Assembly: GCA_964439395.1 (NCBI GenBank)
Contig: CAYTNV010000001.1
Coordinates: forward strand, 234,620 to 298,619
Direction: 5' to 3'
Source of the DNA: JAUUSJ01 sp964439395
Lineage (GTDB): Bacteria; Bacillota; Clostridia; Lachnospirales; Lachnospiraceae
DNA: 64,000 bases
The notes under the pieces were generated by a model. That model was not told where the DNA came from. It did not search any database and worked only from the letters and a program-made list of their open reading frames with translations. This document shows, in pieces, positions 1-8,458 of the stretch (position 1 is its first letter; every line of letters starts with the position of its first letter). Both the position numbers and the translations under genes were made by a program.

Positions 1-1
1 G

Positions 2-3000
2 AAAAACGAACAAGAACAGAGTCAAAAGACCGTGGAAGAAACGTTCGCTGGAGAAAATGGACAGATAAAAGGTCAGTTATTAGCTAGTGAGATAGCAGCA
101 GTAAATGAGACAGAAGCTCAAAAAAATACTTCAGAAAAGACGGAAAAGGTAACTACTGCCGATGAAGAAAACAAACAAGAAAAGTCGACTGTCGCAGAAA
201 ATAATATGATAAGCGAACAAGAGACAACTCAAGAGTCGGTTGATAAAATGACGGAAGAAAATGAATCAATAGAAGAACAACAAGATATTGCAGAAAATTT
301 TGTAGAGCAAGAGGCTAAGCCTTATGAGGCGGAAACGGTAGTAGATCAAATGCGTATAAAAGTGACAGCGGAAGCTGGCGTATTGCCGAATGATGCAGTA
401 TTAAATGCGAAGATATTAAAAGAAGATGGTGATACAAGTGTACAGTATAGTGAGGCGAAAGCGGCATTAGATAAAGAAAATACTATTGAATATGATGGAT
501 TTATGGCCTATGATATTGGCTTTACTGACAGTATGGGAGAAGAGGTTGAGCCAAATGGTAAGGTTTTCGTATCAATGGAAATGGCAACACCCGAAGGAGC
601 AGAAGTAGAATCTCTAAGTGTACAGCATCATGCACAGACAAATGAGGGAATTCGTGTGGAGACAGTGGCGGATGCCAAAAATGAGACAAGTGGTAAAGTG
701 GGTGTTCAGGGACTGGAGACCGTAGCTGAGTTTGAGGTAGAGAGTTTTTCGACGTTTACGATTACGTGGAGTAGTAATGGAATAAAATATTTTGAAATCA
801 CAGTTCACTATGTAAATACGAATGGAGATGAACTTGCCGAGCCAACACATGAGGATATGAAATTGCAAAGAAACGATACAATTACATTATCAGATTTAGC
901 TCCAACTGTGTCTGGACTTACTTACCAAAAAGCGTGTTATGGTACTGTTAATGGAGATGAAATCACATCTTTAGCGGCAAGTAGGAGAGGTAATAATAGT
1001 AGTAATAGAATTTATACGGTTGATTTTAAAAATGGTAGTACGATTGTGGATAGCTTGAGTTATAGAGGGAATGGCATTACTCAAGAAGCCACTATTTATC
1101 TGATATATGCGACAGATATAGTAACACCGCCATCTCCAACGCCAACAAAAAGTTTGTCAAAAAGTAAGACTGTAGATAGAAATCAGGACGGTACATATGA
1201 TTTGAATTTGTCCATATCAGGAGCAGTAGGTACTGTGACTAATAAAGCAAAATTAGATATTTTGTTGATTATCGACCGTTCAGGAAGTATGAAAGATGAA
1301 GAAAGAATGGCAAATGCCAAAACTGCTGCGAATAGTCTAATTGATACAGTTAATAGAAAAAGTGATACAATTGATGCTCAGTATGCGGTAGTGTCTTTTT
1401 GTAGTGGATATAATAGACAATATGGAACCCATAATGGGTACTATTATGAGAATGCAGATGGACCAGCTAAAGCTTCTAACACGGAACAAAATTGGAGTAA
1501 TAATGTAAATAATGTTAAAACATCTATAAATAATATTGAAGTAGGTGGTGGAACTAACTATCAATCAGGTATTAATCTTGGAAAAACAGTGTTAGCAAAG
1601 TCAAGAACGGATGCACAAAAAGTAGTAATCTTTCTAACAGATGGATTGCCTACTTGTGCTCTAAAAATTGAGTCGGGTGAGTATGCCGAGGATGGTAATG
1701 GTACCAATTATAATAAAAAATATCAAAATGCGGCTGTAGGAGAAATAAAGGGTATGGGCTGTGATCAATTCTATGCAATAGGAATTGGTTCTAACTTTAC
1801 AAATAATATAAATGACGCAAAAGATAACTTATATGAATTAAGAGATAATGTAGGACAAGAAGCAGGTCAAAGACCAAGTAAGTCAGAAGTTTATGCGGCA
1901 TCAAGTTCAGATTTGAGTAAAATCTTTGATGATATTGCGGCATCGACAACGAGTTTTCTTTGTGATCATGTCAATGTGACGGATACATTAAGTGAAAATG
2001 TAGAGGTAGTGGCAGATGCAAATGGAACTCCGACAAATCTGTTAATTACAGTGACGAAGGCAGATGGAACAAAGCTTACTTCTCAGGATTCTGAAATCAC
2101 GCAAGATGATAATGGAGTTTGCATAACGTCTATAACCTTGCCTGCAACAGAGACGAACGGAGAAACGACAATAAAAGCTAAGTATTTTGATGGTCAGGTT
2201 GAAATGGAATTTCCTCCAGAGTATAAACTAGAGTCGAATTGGGATTATAAAGTTACAATAACCATTAAGGCGACAGAAACGGCATACCAAAAATATCGCA
2301 AAAATGGATATACGGATATGGCAGATGCGGGTACAGGAACGCATGCTGCTGATTTAGGACTTTATTCCAATAATAATGATAAGGCAAAAGTAACCTATAC
2401 ATATGATGAAAAGAAGGAAGAAGAGCTTTTTGATAAGCCCGTTATTCAATTAAATCCTGGAACACTCATCATTCAAAAAGAAATGATTGGTTTGAGTGAG
2501 GATGAGATAATAGCCTTGATTAGTAAACTTCAATTTGATGTCACGCTGAACGATGGAGATGTTACATCGTATAGTACAACAGTTTTCACGAAGGTAGATG
2601 ATTATAACGGAGATGGAGTGAAATATACCTATACTATTAGTGGCTTATCGCCAGATACTTCTTATGCAGTTGGAGAAAAAGATGGCACGGCCAATATGAC
2701 TGGATATGATTTAAATACATCAGTATCAGGTGATGCAGCAGGAATAGTACCAGGTGGAGAAACAAAGACAGTGACTTTCACTAATACTTATACTCATAGC
2801 GAACGCACGATTATAGTAAAAAAGGTAGTTACTGGAAATATGGCAGATGTCAATAAAGAATTTGAATTTACTTATAAAATTGGAGACGGAGGGAAAGGAA
2901 ACGAAGGAACCTTCAAATTAATAAATGAAGGAACTGCCAATATTACTGTTCCTTATGACTCTAATATAATAATCACGGAAATTGATTATAGCAGTGATGG

Positions 3001-3250
3001 ATATGAGACTAGCTGGAAAATTGGAGAAAATGGCAAATCTATTGAAGGATCGTCCTATACGCTTACTAATGTAACAGACGACAAAACAGGAGATAATATA
3101 GTTATTTGTACAAATAAGAAAACTGGAAATCCGCCTACTGGTATGACATATACCCAGACACCATTTGTTCTTATGATTATCCCAGCATTTCTCTTAGTAA
3201 TATGTGGATTTGGAGGCTTTATACTCCGCAGGAAGAGAGAACGAAGGTAG
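2..3250 (+). CDS. Pilus tip adhesin with von Willebrand A domain, 5' end cut off by window
   Basis: The reading frame is open from base 2, so the signal peptide and true start lie upstream; GTG at 32 is only an internal codon. About 1080 residues are visible. An acidic Glu/Gln/Thr-rich N-terminal stretch is followed near residue 410 (counting from base 32) by a vWA domain with a DRSGS MIDAS motif and a later TDG loop. Two FctA/Cna-B-like beta domains follow (near 810-1020). The C-terminus has a NPPTG sortase signal, a hydrophobic segment and the tail RRKRERR. This is the architecture of ancillary tip adhesins of sortase-built pili. It is the first gene of a pilus operon and overlaps nothing upstream in the window. 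Ligand unknown. The identification as pilus tip protein rests on domain layout and the neighbours. Confidence 0.85.
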   Translation, partial: KNEQEQSQKTVEETFAGENGQIKGQLLASEIAAVNETEAQKNTSEKTEKVTTADEENKQEKSTVAENNMISEQETTQESVDKMTEENESIEEQQDIAENFVEQEAKPYEAETVVDQMRIKVTAEAGVLPNDAVLNAKILKEDGDTSVQYSEAKAALDKENTIEYDGFMAYDIGFTDSMGEEVEPNGKVFVSMEMATPEGAEVESLSVQHHAQTNEGIRVETVADAKNETSGKVGVQGLETVAEFEVESFSTFTITWSSNGIKYFEITVHYVNTNGDELAEPTHEDMKLQRNDTITLSDLAPTVSGLTYQKACYGTVNGDEITSLAASRRGNNSSNRIYTVDFKNGSTIVDSLSYRGNGITQEATIYLIYATDIVTPPSPTPTKSLSKSKTVDRNQDGTYDLNLSISGAVGTVTNKAKLDILLIIDRSGSMKDEERMANAKTAANSLIDTVNRKSDTIDAQYAVVSFCSGYNRQYGTHNGYYYENADGPAKASNTEQNWSNNVNNVKTSINNIEVGGGTNYQSGINLGKTVLAKSRTDAQKVVIFLTDGLPTCALKIESGEYAEDGNGTNYNKKYQNAAVGEIKGMGCDQFYAIGIGSNFTNNINDAKDNLYELRDNVGQEAGQRPSKSEVYAASSSDLSKIFDDIAASTTSFLCDHVNVTDTLSENVEVVADANGTPTNLLITVTKADGTKLTSQDSEITQDDNGVCITSITLPATETNGETTIKAKYFDGQVEMEFPPEYKLESNWDYKVTITIKATETAYQKYRKNGYTDMADAGTGTHAADLGLYSNNNDKAKVTYTYDEKKEEELFDKPVIQLNPGTLIIQKEMIGLSEDEIIALISKLQFDVTLNDGDVTSYSTTVFTKVDDYNGDGVKYTYTISGLSPDTSYAVGEKDGTANMTGYDLNTSVSGDAAGIVPGGETKTVTFTNTYTHSERTIIVKKVVTGNMADVNKEFEFTYKIGDGGKGNEGTFKLINEGTANITVPYDSNIIITEIDYSSDGYETSWKIGENGKSIEGSSYTLTNVTDDKTGDNIVICTNKKTGNPPTGMTYTQTPFVLMIIPAFLLVICGFGGFILRRKRERR

Positions 3251-3255
3251 GTATT

Positions 3256-3516
3256 ATGGCAGCAAAAAACATGGAAGAAATCGCAGCTTTGCTGAAAGAG
3301 CTGCGATTTCAAAAAAAGATTTTTGGCGGTGTAGACGAACGAGATGTTTGGAAAAAATTACAGCTTCTTCAGAAGGAATATCGAATAGCTTTTGAGGCGC
3401 AAGAAGAAAGAAGTAAGGCACTCTTGCAAGACCGAGAGAAAGAAATTGCTCATCTGAAAAAACAGCTGAGAAATAATGATATGACAAAACAAGTTTTAGG
3501 TGATTTAAATGGGTAG
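3256..3516 (+). CDS. Small coiled-coil protein of the pilus operon, unknown function
   Basis: An 86-residue protein starting at ATG 3256, six bases after the stop of the adhesin gene; the AAGG in the adhesin's last codons can act as ribosome site. An upstream in-frame ATG at 3202 lies inside the adhesin gene and is less likely. The protein is hydrophilic and Lys/Glu-rich, with heptad-like spacing over the last 50 residues suggesting a helical coiled coil. There is no signal peptide or membrane segment, so it should be cytosolic. Its 3' end overlaps the next gene by 8 bases, indicating translational coupling within the pilus operon. I do not recognise a family. Confidence 0.6.
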   Translation: MAAKNMEEIAALLKELRFQKKIFGGVDERDVWKKLQLLQKEYRIAFEAQEERSKALLQDREKEIAHLKKQLRNNDMTKQVLGDLNG

Positions 3517-4075
3517 AAAAGAAGAAAATTCGAAGGCTTTGACTACACCAGAAAAAGTTATTGCGGCTCGTCTTCGAATATTAGCTCAGAAGGAAGAGAT
3601 TATCCTATTTTTCCAGAGATTGATTGGACTATTTGTATTACTTTGGGTAATCTTTGGATTGCTGTTTGGTATGACTCCTATGAGGAATGGCGATATGGCG
3701 CCTCGAATTAGTGCTGGAGATTTTATGCTTTACTACCGATTAGAACAAAATTTTCGTGCTCAGGATGTGATTGTCTTTGAAAAGGAAGATATTTCTTATA
3801 CTGGCAGAATTGTTGCCAAGGGCGGAGATACGGTGGAAATTACAGGGGAAGCTACGCTTGTGGTAAATGGAAGTACCGTTTGGGAAAATGAAATTTATTA
3901 TACAACACCTCAGTATGAAAGTGATGTAAAGTATCCTATTGTTCTAAATAGCGATGAAGTATTTGTACTTTGTGATTATCGAGAGGGAGCTAAGGACAGC
4001 CGATATTTTGGTCCCGTAAGGCGGGATGAGATTAAAGGTAAGGTAATTACCGTGATTCGCCGGTCAAATTTATAA
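3509..4075 (+). CDS. sipA: SipA-like signal peptidase I homologue lacking the catalytic Ser and Lys
   Basis: A 188-residue protein with one N-terminal membrane segment (about residues 32-54) and a type I signal peptidase fold: the SMxP box region, the box with RxVxxxGD, and a C-terminal DSRYFGPV box. In the SMxP-type box the sequence is GDMAP, so the nucleophile Ser is replaced by Asp. In the YxxRIVAKGGD box the general-base Lys position is Gly. The same two replacements (Asp and Gly) are described for SipA of the Streptococcus pyogenes FCT pilus, which is needed for pilus polymerisation but is not an active peptidase. The gene overlaps the upstream small gene by 8 bases and precedes the major pilin gene, as in streptococci. 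Inferred role: assembly factor rather than protease. Confidence 0.85.
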   Translation: MGRKEENSKALTTPEKVIAARLRILAQKEEIILFFQRLIGLFVLLWVIFGLLFGMTPMRNGDMAPRISAGDFMLYYRLEQNFRAQDVIVFEKEDISYTGRIVAKGGDTVEITGEATLVVNGSTVWENEIYYTTPQYESDVKYPIVLNSDEVFVLCDYREGAKDSRYFGPVRRDEIKGKVITVIRRSNL

Positions 4076-4266
4076 AGTTATGATCGACATATAATTAATA
4101 CGTATATTACGGAGATGAGGGGAAATAACGCAAACGGAGATAGGACCGAAAAACGTAAATTCGCATATTATCTCTGTGATAGAGACAATACAAAAGTATT
4201 GCTAATATATATCAATAAAAATGCTCAGGTTTAATGAGAGAAAAGAAGAAAGGATGGAAATGAATT
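4076..4266 (+). promoter_or_regulatory. Structured leader before the major pilin gene
   Basis: A 191-base gap inside an otherwise tightly packed operon. It holds an imperfect stem: CGGAGATA at about 4135 pairs with TATCTCTG at about 4173, enclosing a purine-rich segment with CGCAAACGG just before and ACGTAAA within. The gap ends with a good ribosome site (AGAAAGGATGG). This may be a separate promoter/leader that raises expression of the major pilin, or an RNA switch. It is not a clear match to any riboswitch consensus I can recall. Confidence 0.35.
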
Positions 4267-5349
4267 ATGAAGTTTAGCGAAATTTCAAAGAAACTCGGTG
4301 TGGCATTGCTCACTGGAGCCGTAGTAGTATTTATGACTGGCATGAATGTGTCAGCAGCAGAGGCAGATGCTATTAGTAAAGTAGATATTACTAAGAATGT
4401 AACAACAGATGGTAATACTTACAAACCTAATACAACATTTAATTTTAGTGTGGTAAAAGGAGAAGCAGGAACAGACTCTAAAGGAAATGTAGTATATGCT
4501 GGTGTAGATGGCGGTTTAACAGTAACGAAGCAAGCAGTTTTTACTCCTGTAGAAGGCGATGTAGTTTCTGGACTTTATACTGAAAAAGGAGAATTAACAG
4601 TTAATGTAGATGTATTTAACATACCAGGTATATATCATTATGTTATAACTGAGCAAAAAGGCTCTTATGAGGGAATGAAATATGACGAGAGTTCCTATGA
4701 TGTTTATGTATACGTATATGATAATGGCAATGGTAATTATGTTGGAAATGTAATTTCTGTGAAAGATGGTGAGATTGCTAAGGAGGATGGCATTGTATTT
4801 ACTAATGATTATGGTAAAGATGATGATAATGATTCCACACATGATGTTACAATCCAAAAAAATATTACTGGTAACCAAGCTAATATGTCTGCAAAATATA
4901 CTTTCGATGTGACAATAAATGGACAAGATTCTGGTGAATATTACAAAATAGTTGTAAAAGAAGCAGCTGAAAGTGAAGAAGCAGTATATGCAGTTGCAAG
5001 TGGTAGTAAGCAAACTTATACAATTGGGCATAATGGAACGATTAAAATTTATGGTTTAAGCAAAAGTGATACATATATAGTAAATGAGCAGGAAGCAAAT
5101 ACAGATGGATATACTCTTACTGTTACAAAGAATGATAAAACAACAGCTACAGTCTCACAAATAAATGGAAAAGATACAGGTATCAACGGAACAGTAACAG
5201 CTGACGCTGCAAAGGTAATTTTCACTAATAATAAAGACGTTACAGCTCCTACAGGTATAATGATGAACATCGCTCCATACGTATTAATGGTAGCTTTTGC
5301 TGGTGTATTAGCATTCTTCTTCCTTCGCAGAAAACATTCTGAAATCTAA
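4267..5349 (+). CDS. fctA: FctA-like major pilin with isopeptide domains and sortase signal
   Basis: A 360-residue secreted protein. The signal peptide ends near VSAAEA (about residue 30). Two FctA-type (Spy0128-like) isopeptide domains follow, with the typical motifs YxVxEQKG, YDxSSYDVYVYV and a terminal VFTNDY. A C-terminal APTG-type sortase motif (TAPTGI), hydrophobic segment and tail FLRRKHSEI complete it. In FctA-type pilins a domain Lys forms an intramolecular isopeptide bond with Asn, and another Lys is used by the pilus sortase. Start ATG 4267 has an AGGATGG site upstream. The position between the SipA-like gene and a class B sortase marks it as the backbone pilin. Confidence 0.88.
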   Translation: MKFSEISKKLGVALLTGAVVVFMTGMNVSAAEADAISKVDITKNVTTDGNTYKPNTTFNFSVVKGEAGTDSKGNVVYAGVDGGLTVTKQAVFTPVEGDVVSGLYTEKGELTVNVDVFNIPGIYHYVITEQKGSYEGMKYDESSYDVYVYVYDNGNGNYVGNVISVKDGEIAKEDGIVFTNDYGKDDDNDSTHDVTIQKNITGNQANMSAKYTFDVTINGQDSGEYYKIVVKEAAESEEAVYAVASGSKQTYTIGHNGTIKIYGLSKSDTYIVNEQEANTDGYTLTVTKNDKTTATVSQINGKDTGINGTVTADAAKVIFTNNKDVTAPTGIMMNIAPYVLMVAFAGVLAFFFLRRKHSEI

Positions 5350-5422
5350 TAGGAAATGAGATACATTCGTATCTGGTATGAAAATGAAATAGATAAGAAA
5401 AAAAGAAACGGAGGCGATTTAA

Positions 5423-6193
5423 GTGGAGAGAGCGGCCAAGCTGGCTCGTTGTGGCAATACAGTGTTGGGTGGTATTGCGGGGATATTTATTCTCATTATG
5501 CTGCTCTACGGCGGCTATTCCCTCTGGGATACCTATATGGTTTATCGAGCTGCCTTTGTATCTGATGATCTTATGAAATTTAAGCCAGTAGTTTCTAAAG
5601 ACGGGACGAATCCCACTTTAGAAGAACTGCAGGCGATTAACCCCGATGTCCGCGGGTGGCTGACCATTGATGATACGCATATCGATTATCCGGTGGTGCA
5701 GGGCAAGACAGATCTCGAGTATATTAATAAAGATGTGTATGGTAAGTTTGCCTTCTCTGGTTCTATTTTCCTGTCCTGTCTAAACAGTCCCGATTTTTCT
5801 GATGGATACAGTCTAGTCTATGGGCATCATATGGATAACGGCGGGATGTTTGGAGATGTAGTAGAGTTCTTAGATAAGAGCTATTTTGAGAAACATACGA
5901 TGGGAACTCTGTATCTGCCAGGAGAGACCTATGGAATCTCATTATTTGCATGTGTGCAGACAGATGCTTACGATTCCATTGTATTTCAGCCTCAGAATCA
6001 GCCAAAAGATAATATTAGTGGTCTTTTGCAATATTTAAGAGAAAAATCGCTGCATTACCGAGAGATTGGTGTGGAGCGAACAGATAGGGTGATTGCGCTG
6101 TCAACCTGTGCGGAGGCAGAGACAAATGGCCGTGTAATTATGTTTGGACGGCTAGAAAAAATCCAGATACATGAAGGAGGTGTGAATAACTAA
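5423..6193 (+). CDS. srtB: Class B sortase, pilin polymerase
   Basis: A 256-residue membrane-anchored transpeptidase. An N-terminal membrane segment (about 14-35) precedes a class B sortase domain with NPDVRGWLTID and IDYPVVQG near its start, catalytic His in YGHHMDNGGMF, catalytic Cys in LSTCAEAE and Arg in NGRVIMFGR. In FCT-type islands the class B sortase (SrtC) links pilins through PTG-type motifs. Start is GTG 5423 after an ACGGAGGCG site. The next gene follows after one base, so the two are co-transcribed. It probably recognises the NPPTG and APTG signals of this operon. Confidence 0.9.
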   Translation: MERAAKLARCGNTVLGGIAGIFILIMLLYGGYSLWDTYMVYRAAFVSDDLMKFKPVVSKDGTNPTLEELQAINPDVRGWLTIDDTHIDYPVVQGKTDLEYINKDVYGKFAFSGSIFLSCLNSPDFSDGYSLVYGHHMDNGGMFGDVVEFLDKSYFEKHTMGTLYLPGETYGISLFACVQTDAYDSIVFQPQNQPKDNISGLLQYLREKSLHYREIGVERTDRVIALSTCAEAETNGRVIMFGRLEKIQIHEGGVNN

Positions 6194-6194
6194 T

Positions 6195-6977
6195 ATGCGA
6201 CGAGAAGTTCAAAAAATAGTCTGGCTGCTTCTCCTTCCAGTAATATATGCTGTTTTGCTGTTGCCAGGACAGGTGGAGGCAGATGAAATTTTAAATATAA
6301 TCATACCAGTGAAGATTGGAAAAACGAGTGGAGCGCCTGCAGGAACACAATACCAAGTAGTATTGGAGGCCGTTACAACAAATGCACCGATGCCAGCACA
6401 GAATGTAGTTACAATAAAAGATGGGGATACAGCAGAATTTGGTCCTTTAACTTACACGGTGCCAGGCGATTATCAATATAGGATATATGAGCAGGATAGT
6501 AAACAAAATTATTTTACCTATGATGCTGCGATTTACGATGTAACTGTTCGTATCGTAAATGATGGACAAGGTGGATTAGTATCTGAAATAGGAGCAAAAA
6601 AAGAAGGTGACACTGGAAAATCTAGTATTGAATTCAATAATAAGTATCTAGTACCAAAGCCATCCATTACAGCAACTACAGTATCCACTACAGTATCCAC
6701 TGCAGTATCCACTACAGTATCGACTACAGTGCCGACTACGAAAACTACAGTAGTTACGAAATACCAAACGGTACCAAGGACTATAGCTAGCAATAATAAT
6801 TCTACAACTACTAGTAATAATCCTATTACTAAATCTAATACGGTATTTTCTCTTAAAGGGCCAAAAACGGGAGATAATTCAAATCCTATATTTTGGTTTT
6901 GTATCTTAATTTTATCATGGTTTGGAATTATAGGAATCATAACTATAAGAAACCGCAAAAAGCATAGTGAAGTATAA
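6195..6977 (+). CDS. fctB: Minor (anchor) pilin with Thr/Ser/Val stalk
   Basis: A 260-residue secreted protein: signal peptide to about residue 30, one FctA/FctB-like beta domain (about 33-155) containing YRIYEQDSKQNYFTYDAAIYDVTV-like strands and ending in FNNKY, a low-complexity Thr/Ser/Val linker, then a KTGD sortase motif, hydrophobic segment and RNRKKHSEV tail. The tail resembles that of the major pilin. The last position in the operon and the Pro/Thr-rich stalk fit a base or anchor pilin that joins the fibre to the wall, as FctB does. The stalk is encoded by 12-base repeats and could vary in length. Confidence 0.8.
   Translation: MRREVQKIVWLLLLPVIYAVLLLPGQVEADEILNIIIPVKIGKTSGAPAGTQYQVVLEAVTTNAPMPAQNVVTIKDGDTAEFGPLTYTVPGDYQYRIYEQDSKQNYFTYDAAIYDVTVRIVNDGQGGLVSEIGAKKEGDTGKSSIEFNNKYLVPKPSITATTVSTTVSTAVSTTVSTTVPTTKTTVVTKYQTVPRTIASNNNSTTTSNNPITKSNTVFSLKGPKTGDNSNPIFWFCILILSWFGIIGIITIRNRKKHSEV
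6675..6734 (+). repeat. In-frame 12-base tandem repeats in the minor pilin stalk
   Basis: Five units of the form ACTACAGTATCC, the later ones with one or two changes, encode the VSTT repeats of the stalk. Loss or gain of a unit keeps the frame and changes stalk length. Confidence 0.85.
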
Positions 6978-6994
6978 AACAATTAAAATAATGA

Positions 6995-7030
6995 CTGACA
7001 TCTCATATTCAGATAGATTTGGGATGTCAG
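6995..7030 (+). terminator. Hairpin after the pilus operon
   Basis: CTGACATCTC at 6995 pairs with GGGATGTCAG at 7021 (ten pairs, one G-U), 17 bases after the minor pilin stop. The following bases are AT-rich but not a clean T run, so terminator function is likely but not certain. Confidence 0.5.
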
Positions 7031-7381
7031 AATATATTATGAATAAAAAAACTCATCTAGTGTTGTGTCTCGTTTATATCTAGTAAATTTCCCAGTCTAT
7101 TTTCTAGGTGGAGTATTTTTCTTTCCATTCATAGTGGAATAGGCATTACCTCTTTCAAGCGTCATATGTCTAAAAAAATATTCTATGGAATTTTACTAGG
7201 TATAAATGAGATACAGCATTAGTGTTTTATAGAGCCTATTTTTAAAGAAAATGAACTAAAATCATGTTTTCATTTATAAAATAAAGAAAAGTTAGTCTTG
7301 GAAAAAGAGTATTTTGACGATATAACTATAGAATTGACAGAAAAAACAAAAATTCTTGTAAAAATATGAGTGAGGATTATT
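7031..7381. other. Intergenic stretch before loaP
   Basis: No gene is supported here. A TTGACA box at 7334 is followed after 17 bases by only TGTAAA, giving a weak promoter candidate for loaP very close to its start. Around 7110-7225 a short frame reads like protein (ending INEIQH) but has no start or relatives I recognise; it may be a decayed fragment. Confidence 0.4.
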
Positions 7382-7921
7382 ATGTGGTATGTATTACAAG
7401 TTACTGAGGGTAGAGAAGATACTATGTGTGAAAAATGTAAGAAAGCTTTTTTAGGAAGAGAGGCAAGTCAGGTTTTTGTCCCTAAATATGTTTGGTTAAA
7501 AAAGGTCAAAGGAGCTCGGCGAAAAGAGGTAAAGCCATTATTTACAGGATATCTTTTTGTAGAGTCCAAGACACCAGATGATTTAGAAAAACGATTGCAG
7601 CTTTTTCAGAGTATAAGACCTGTTTGTATCGGAGGTGGATTTTATCCAATTAAAGAAGAAGAGGAGGGATTTTTACGCCAATTTTGGGATGAGGAAAAAA
7701 TTGTTCGCTTTTCTACAGGATATATTGTTGATGGAGAGTTGAGAGTCATCGATGGAGCGCTCAAGAACTTTTCTAAAAAAATAAGGCGGATTAACCGACA
7801 TAATCGATTAGCTGAAATGGAACTTTCTCTTTTTGGGCAGGAGAGAAGAATTCTAGTTGGGCTTGAGGTAAAGGCAAGGATTGCACAAAGAGAGTTTGAG
7901 CAAATTATGAAAGAAGCATAG
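7382..7921 (+). CDS. loaP: LoaP-type NusG paralogue, processive antitermination factor
   Basis: A 179-residue protein starting MWYVLQV at ATG 7382, with GTGAGG seven bases upstream as ribosome site; the in-frame GTG at 7370 is part of that site. The N-terminal NGN domain (to about residue 105) has PLFTGYLFVES, typical of NusG-family proteins, and the C-terminal part is a KOW-type domain (IDGALKNFSKKIRRINRHNRLAEMEL). LoaP proteins are specialised NusG paralogues of Firmicutes that antiterminate polysaccharide or antibiotic operons by recognising a leader RNA hairpin. The usual target operon is next door, but only a TnpB remnant follows here, so the target may be elsewhere, possibly the pilus operon or outside the window. 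Confidence 0.8.
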   Translation: MWYVLQVTEGREDTMCEKCKKAFLGREASQVFVPKYVWLKKVKGARRKEVKPLFTGYLFVESKTPDDLEKRLQLFQSIRPVCIGGGFYPIKEEEEGFLRQFWDEEKIVRFSTGYIVDGELRVIDGALKNFSKKIRRINRHNRLAEMELSLFGQERRILVGLEVKARIAQREFEQIMKEA

Positions 7922-7967
7922 AGTTAAGGAAGGCTTTTCTAAATAGAAGGTTTGGAGGAGAACACTG

Positions 7968-8222
7968 TGGGAATAAAACAGAATTCTAAATAATCAGATA
8001 TTTGTAAATATTCCATATGGCAAGCTTCGAGAAAAGTTAGAATATCTTTGTGAATTAAACGGTATTATGTATGTTAAGCAGGAAGAAAGCTATACTTCAA
8101 AAGCATCCTTTTGGGATAAGGATTGCCTAATAACAGGTGGAGACGGAAATATCAAACTTCTTAAACGGGTGCATTCGCACCTTAGAAGCCCATTCCCTTT
8201 CGGTGATGGGTAGTTCACATAC
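7968..8222 (+). pseudogene. Remnant of IS200/IS605-family TnpB with element right end
   Basis: A 70-codon frame from 8001 to a TAG at 8211 reads VNIPYGKLREKLEYL, then NGIMYVKQEESYTSKASF, the conserved C-terminal part of TnpB/OrfB proteins around the ESYTSK segment. No start and no upstream RuvC or helix-turn-helix portions exist; an in-frame TAA sits at about 7971. The following sequence holds hairpins typical of an IS605 right end: GGTGCATTCGCACC, then CCCATTCC-CTTTCGG-TGATGGG and TAGTTCAC. In intact elements this end also encodes the guide-like omega RNA. The element is 5'-truncated and dead. Confidence 0.75.
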
Positions 8223-8357
8223 TATAAATAGTATGGACTATGAATATTTTTTGTGGAAGTTTAGCTCATGGATTCGTTTTGTTATGTCCGGAAGTTAGCA
8301 ATAATACGACTGAATACTAAGATGATTTGTAACGTTATTTGAAAGTTTTTAAAACGT

Positions 8358-8451
8358 AAAAAGAAACCTCTCATTATTGAACTAATTCCTAATAAATTAG
8401 ATTTTAGGTCTAACTTATCGAGAGCAGTTCAGTTATAGAGGTTTCTTTTTT
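8358..8451. terminator. Long imperfect inverted repeat, possible terminator between IS remnant and htpG
   Basis: AAAAAGAAACCTCT at 8358 is matched by AGAGGTTTCTTTTTT at 8437, with further partial pairing inside (CATTATTGAAC with GTTCAGTTAT). It lies just after the htpG stop on the opposite strand. The outer arms carry A and T runs on both sides, so termination in either direction is possible. A small mobile repeat is an alternative. Confidence 0.5.
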
Positions 8452-8458
8452 ATTATTT

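Noticed and set aside
3509..4075. Active type I signal peptidase
   Set aside because: Both catalytic residues are replaced (Asp for Ser, Gly for Lys).
6533..6982. 149-codon minus-strand frame opposite the minor pilin
   Set aside because: It is a shadow created by the Val/Thr repeat stalk; no ribosome site, and the plus-strand gene is clear.
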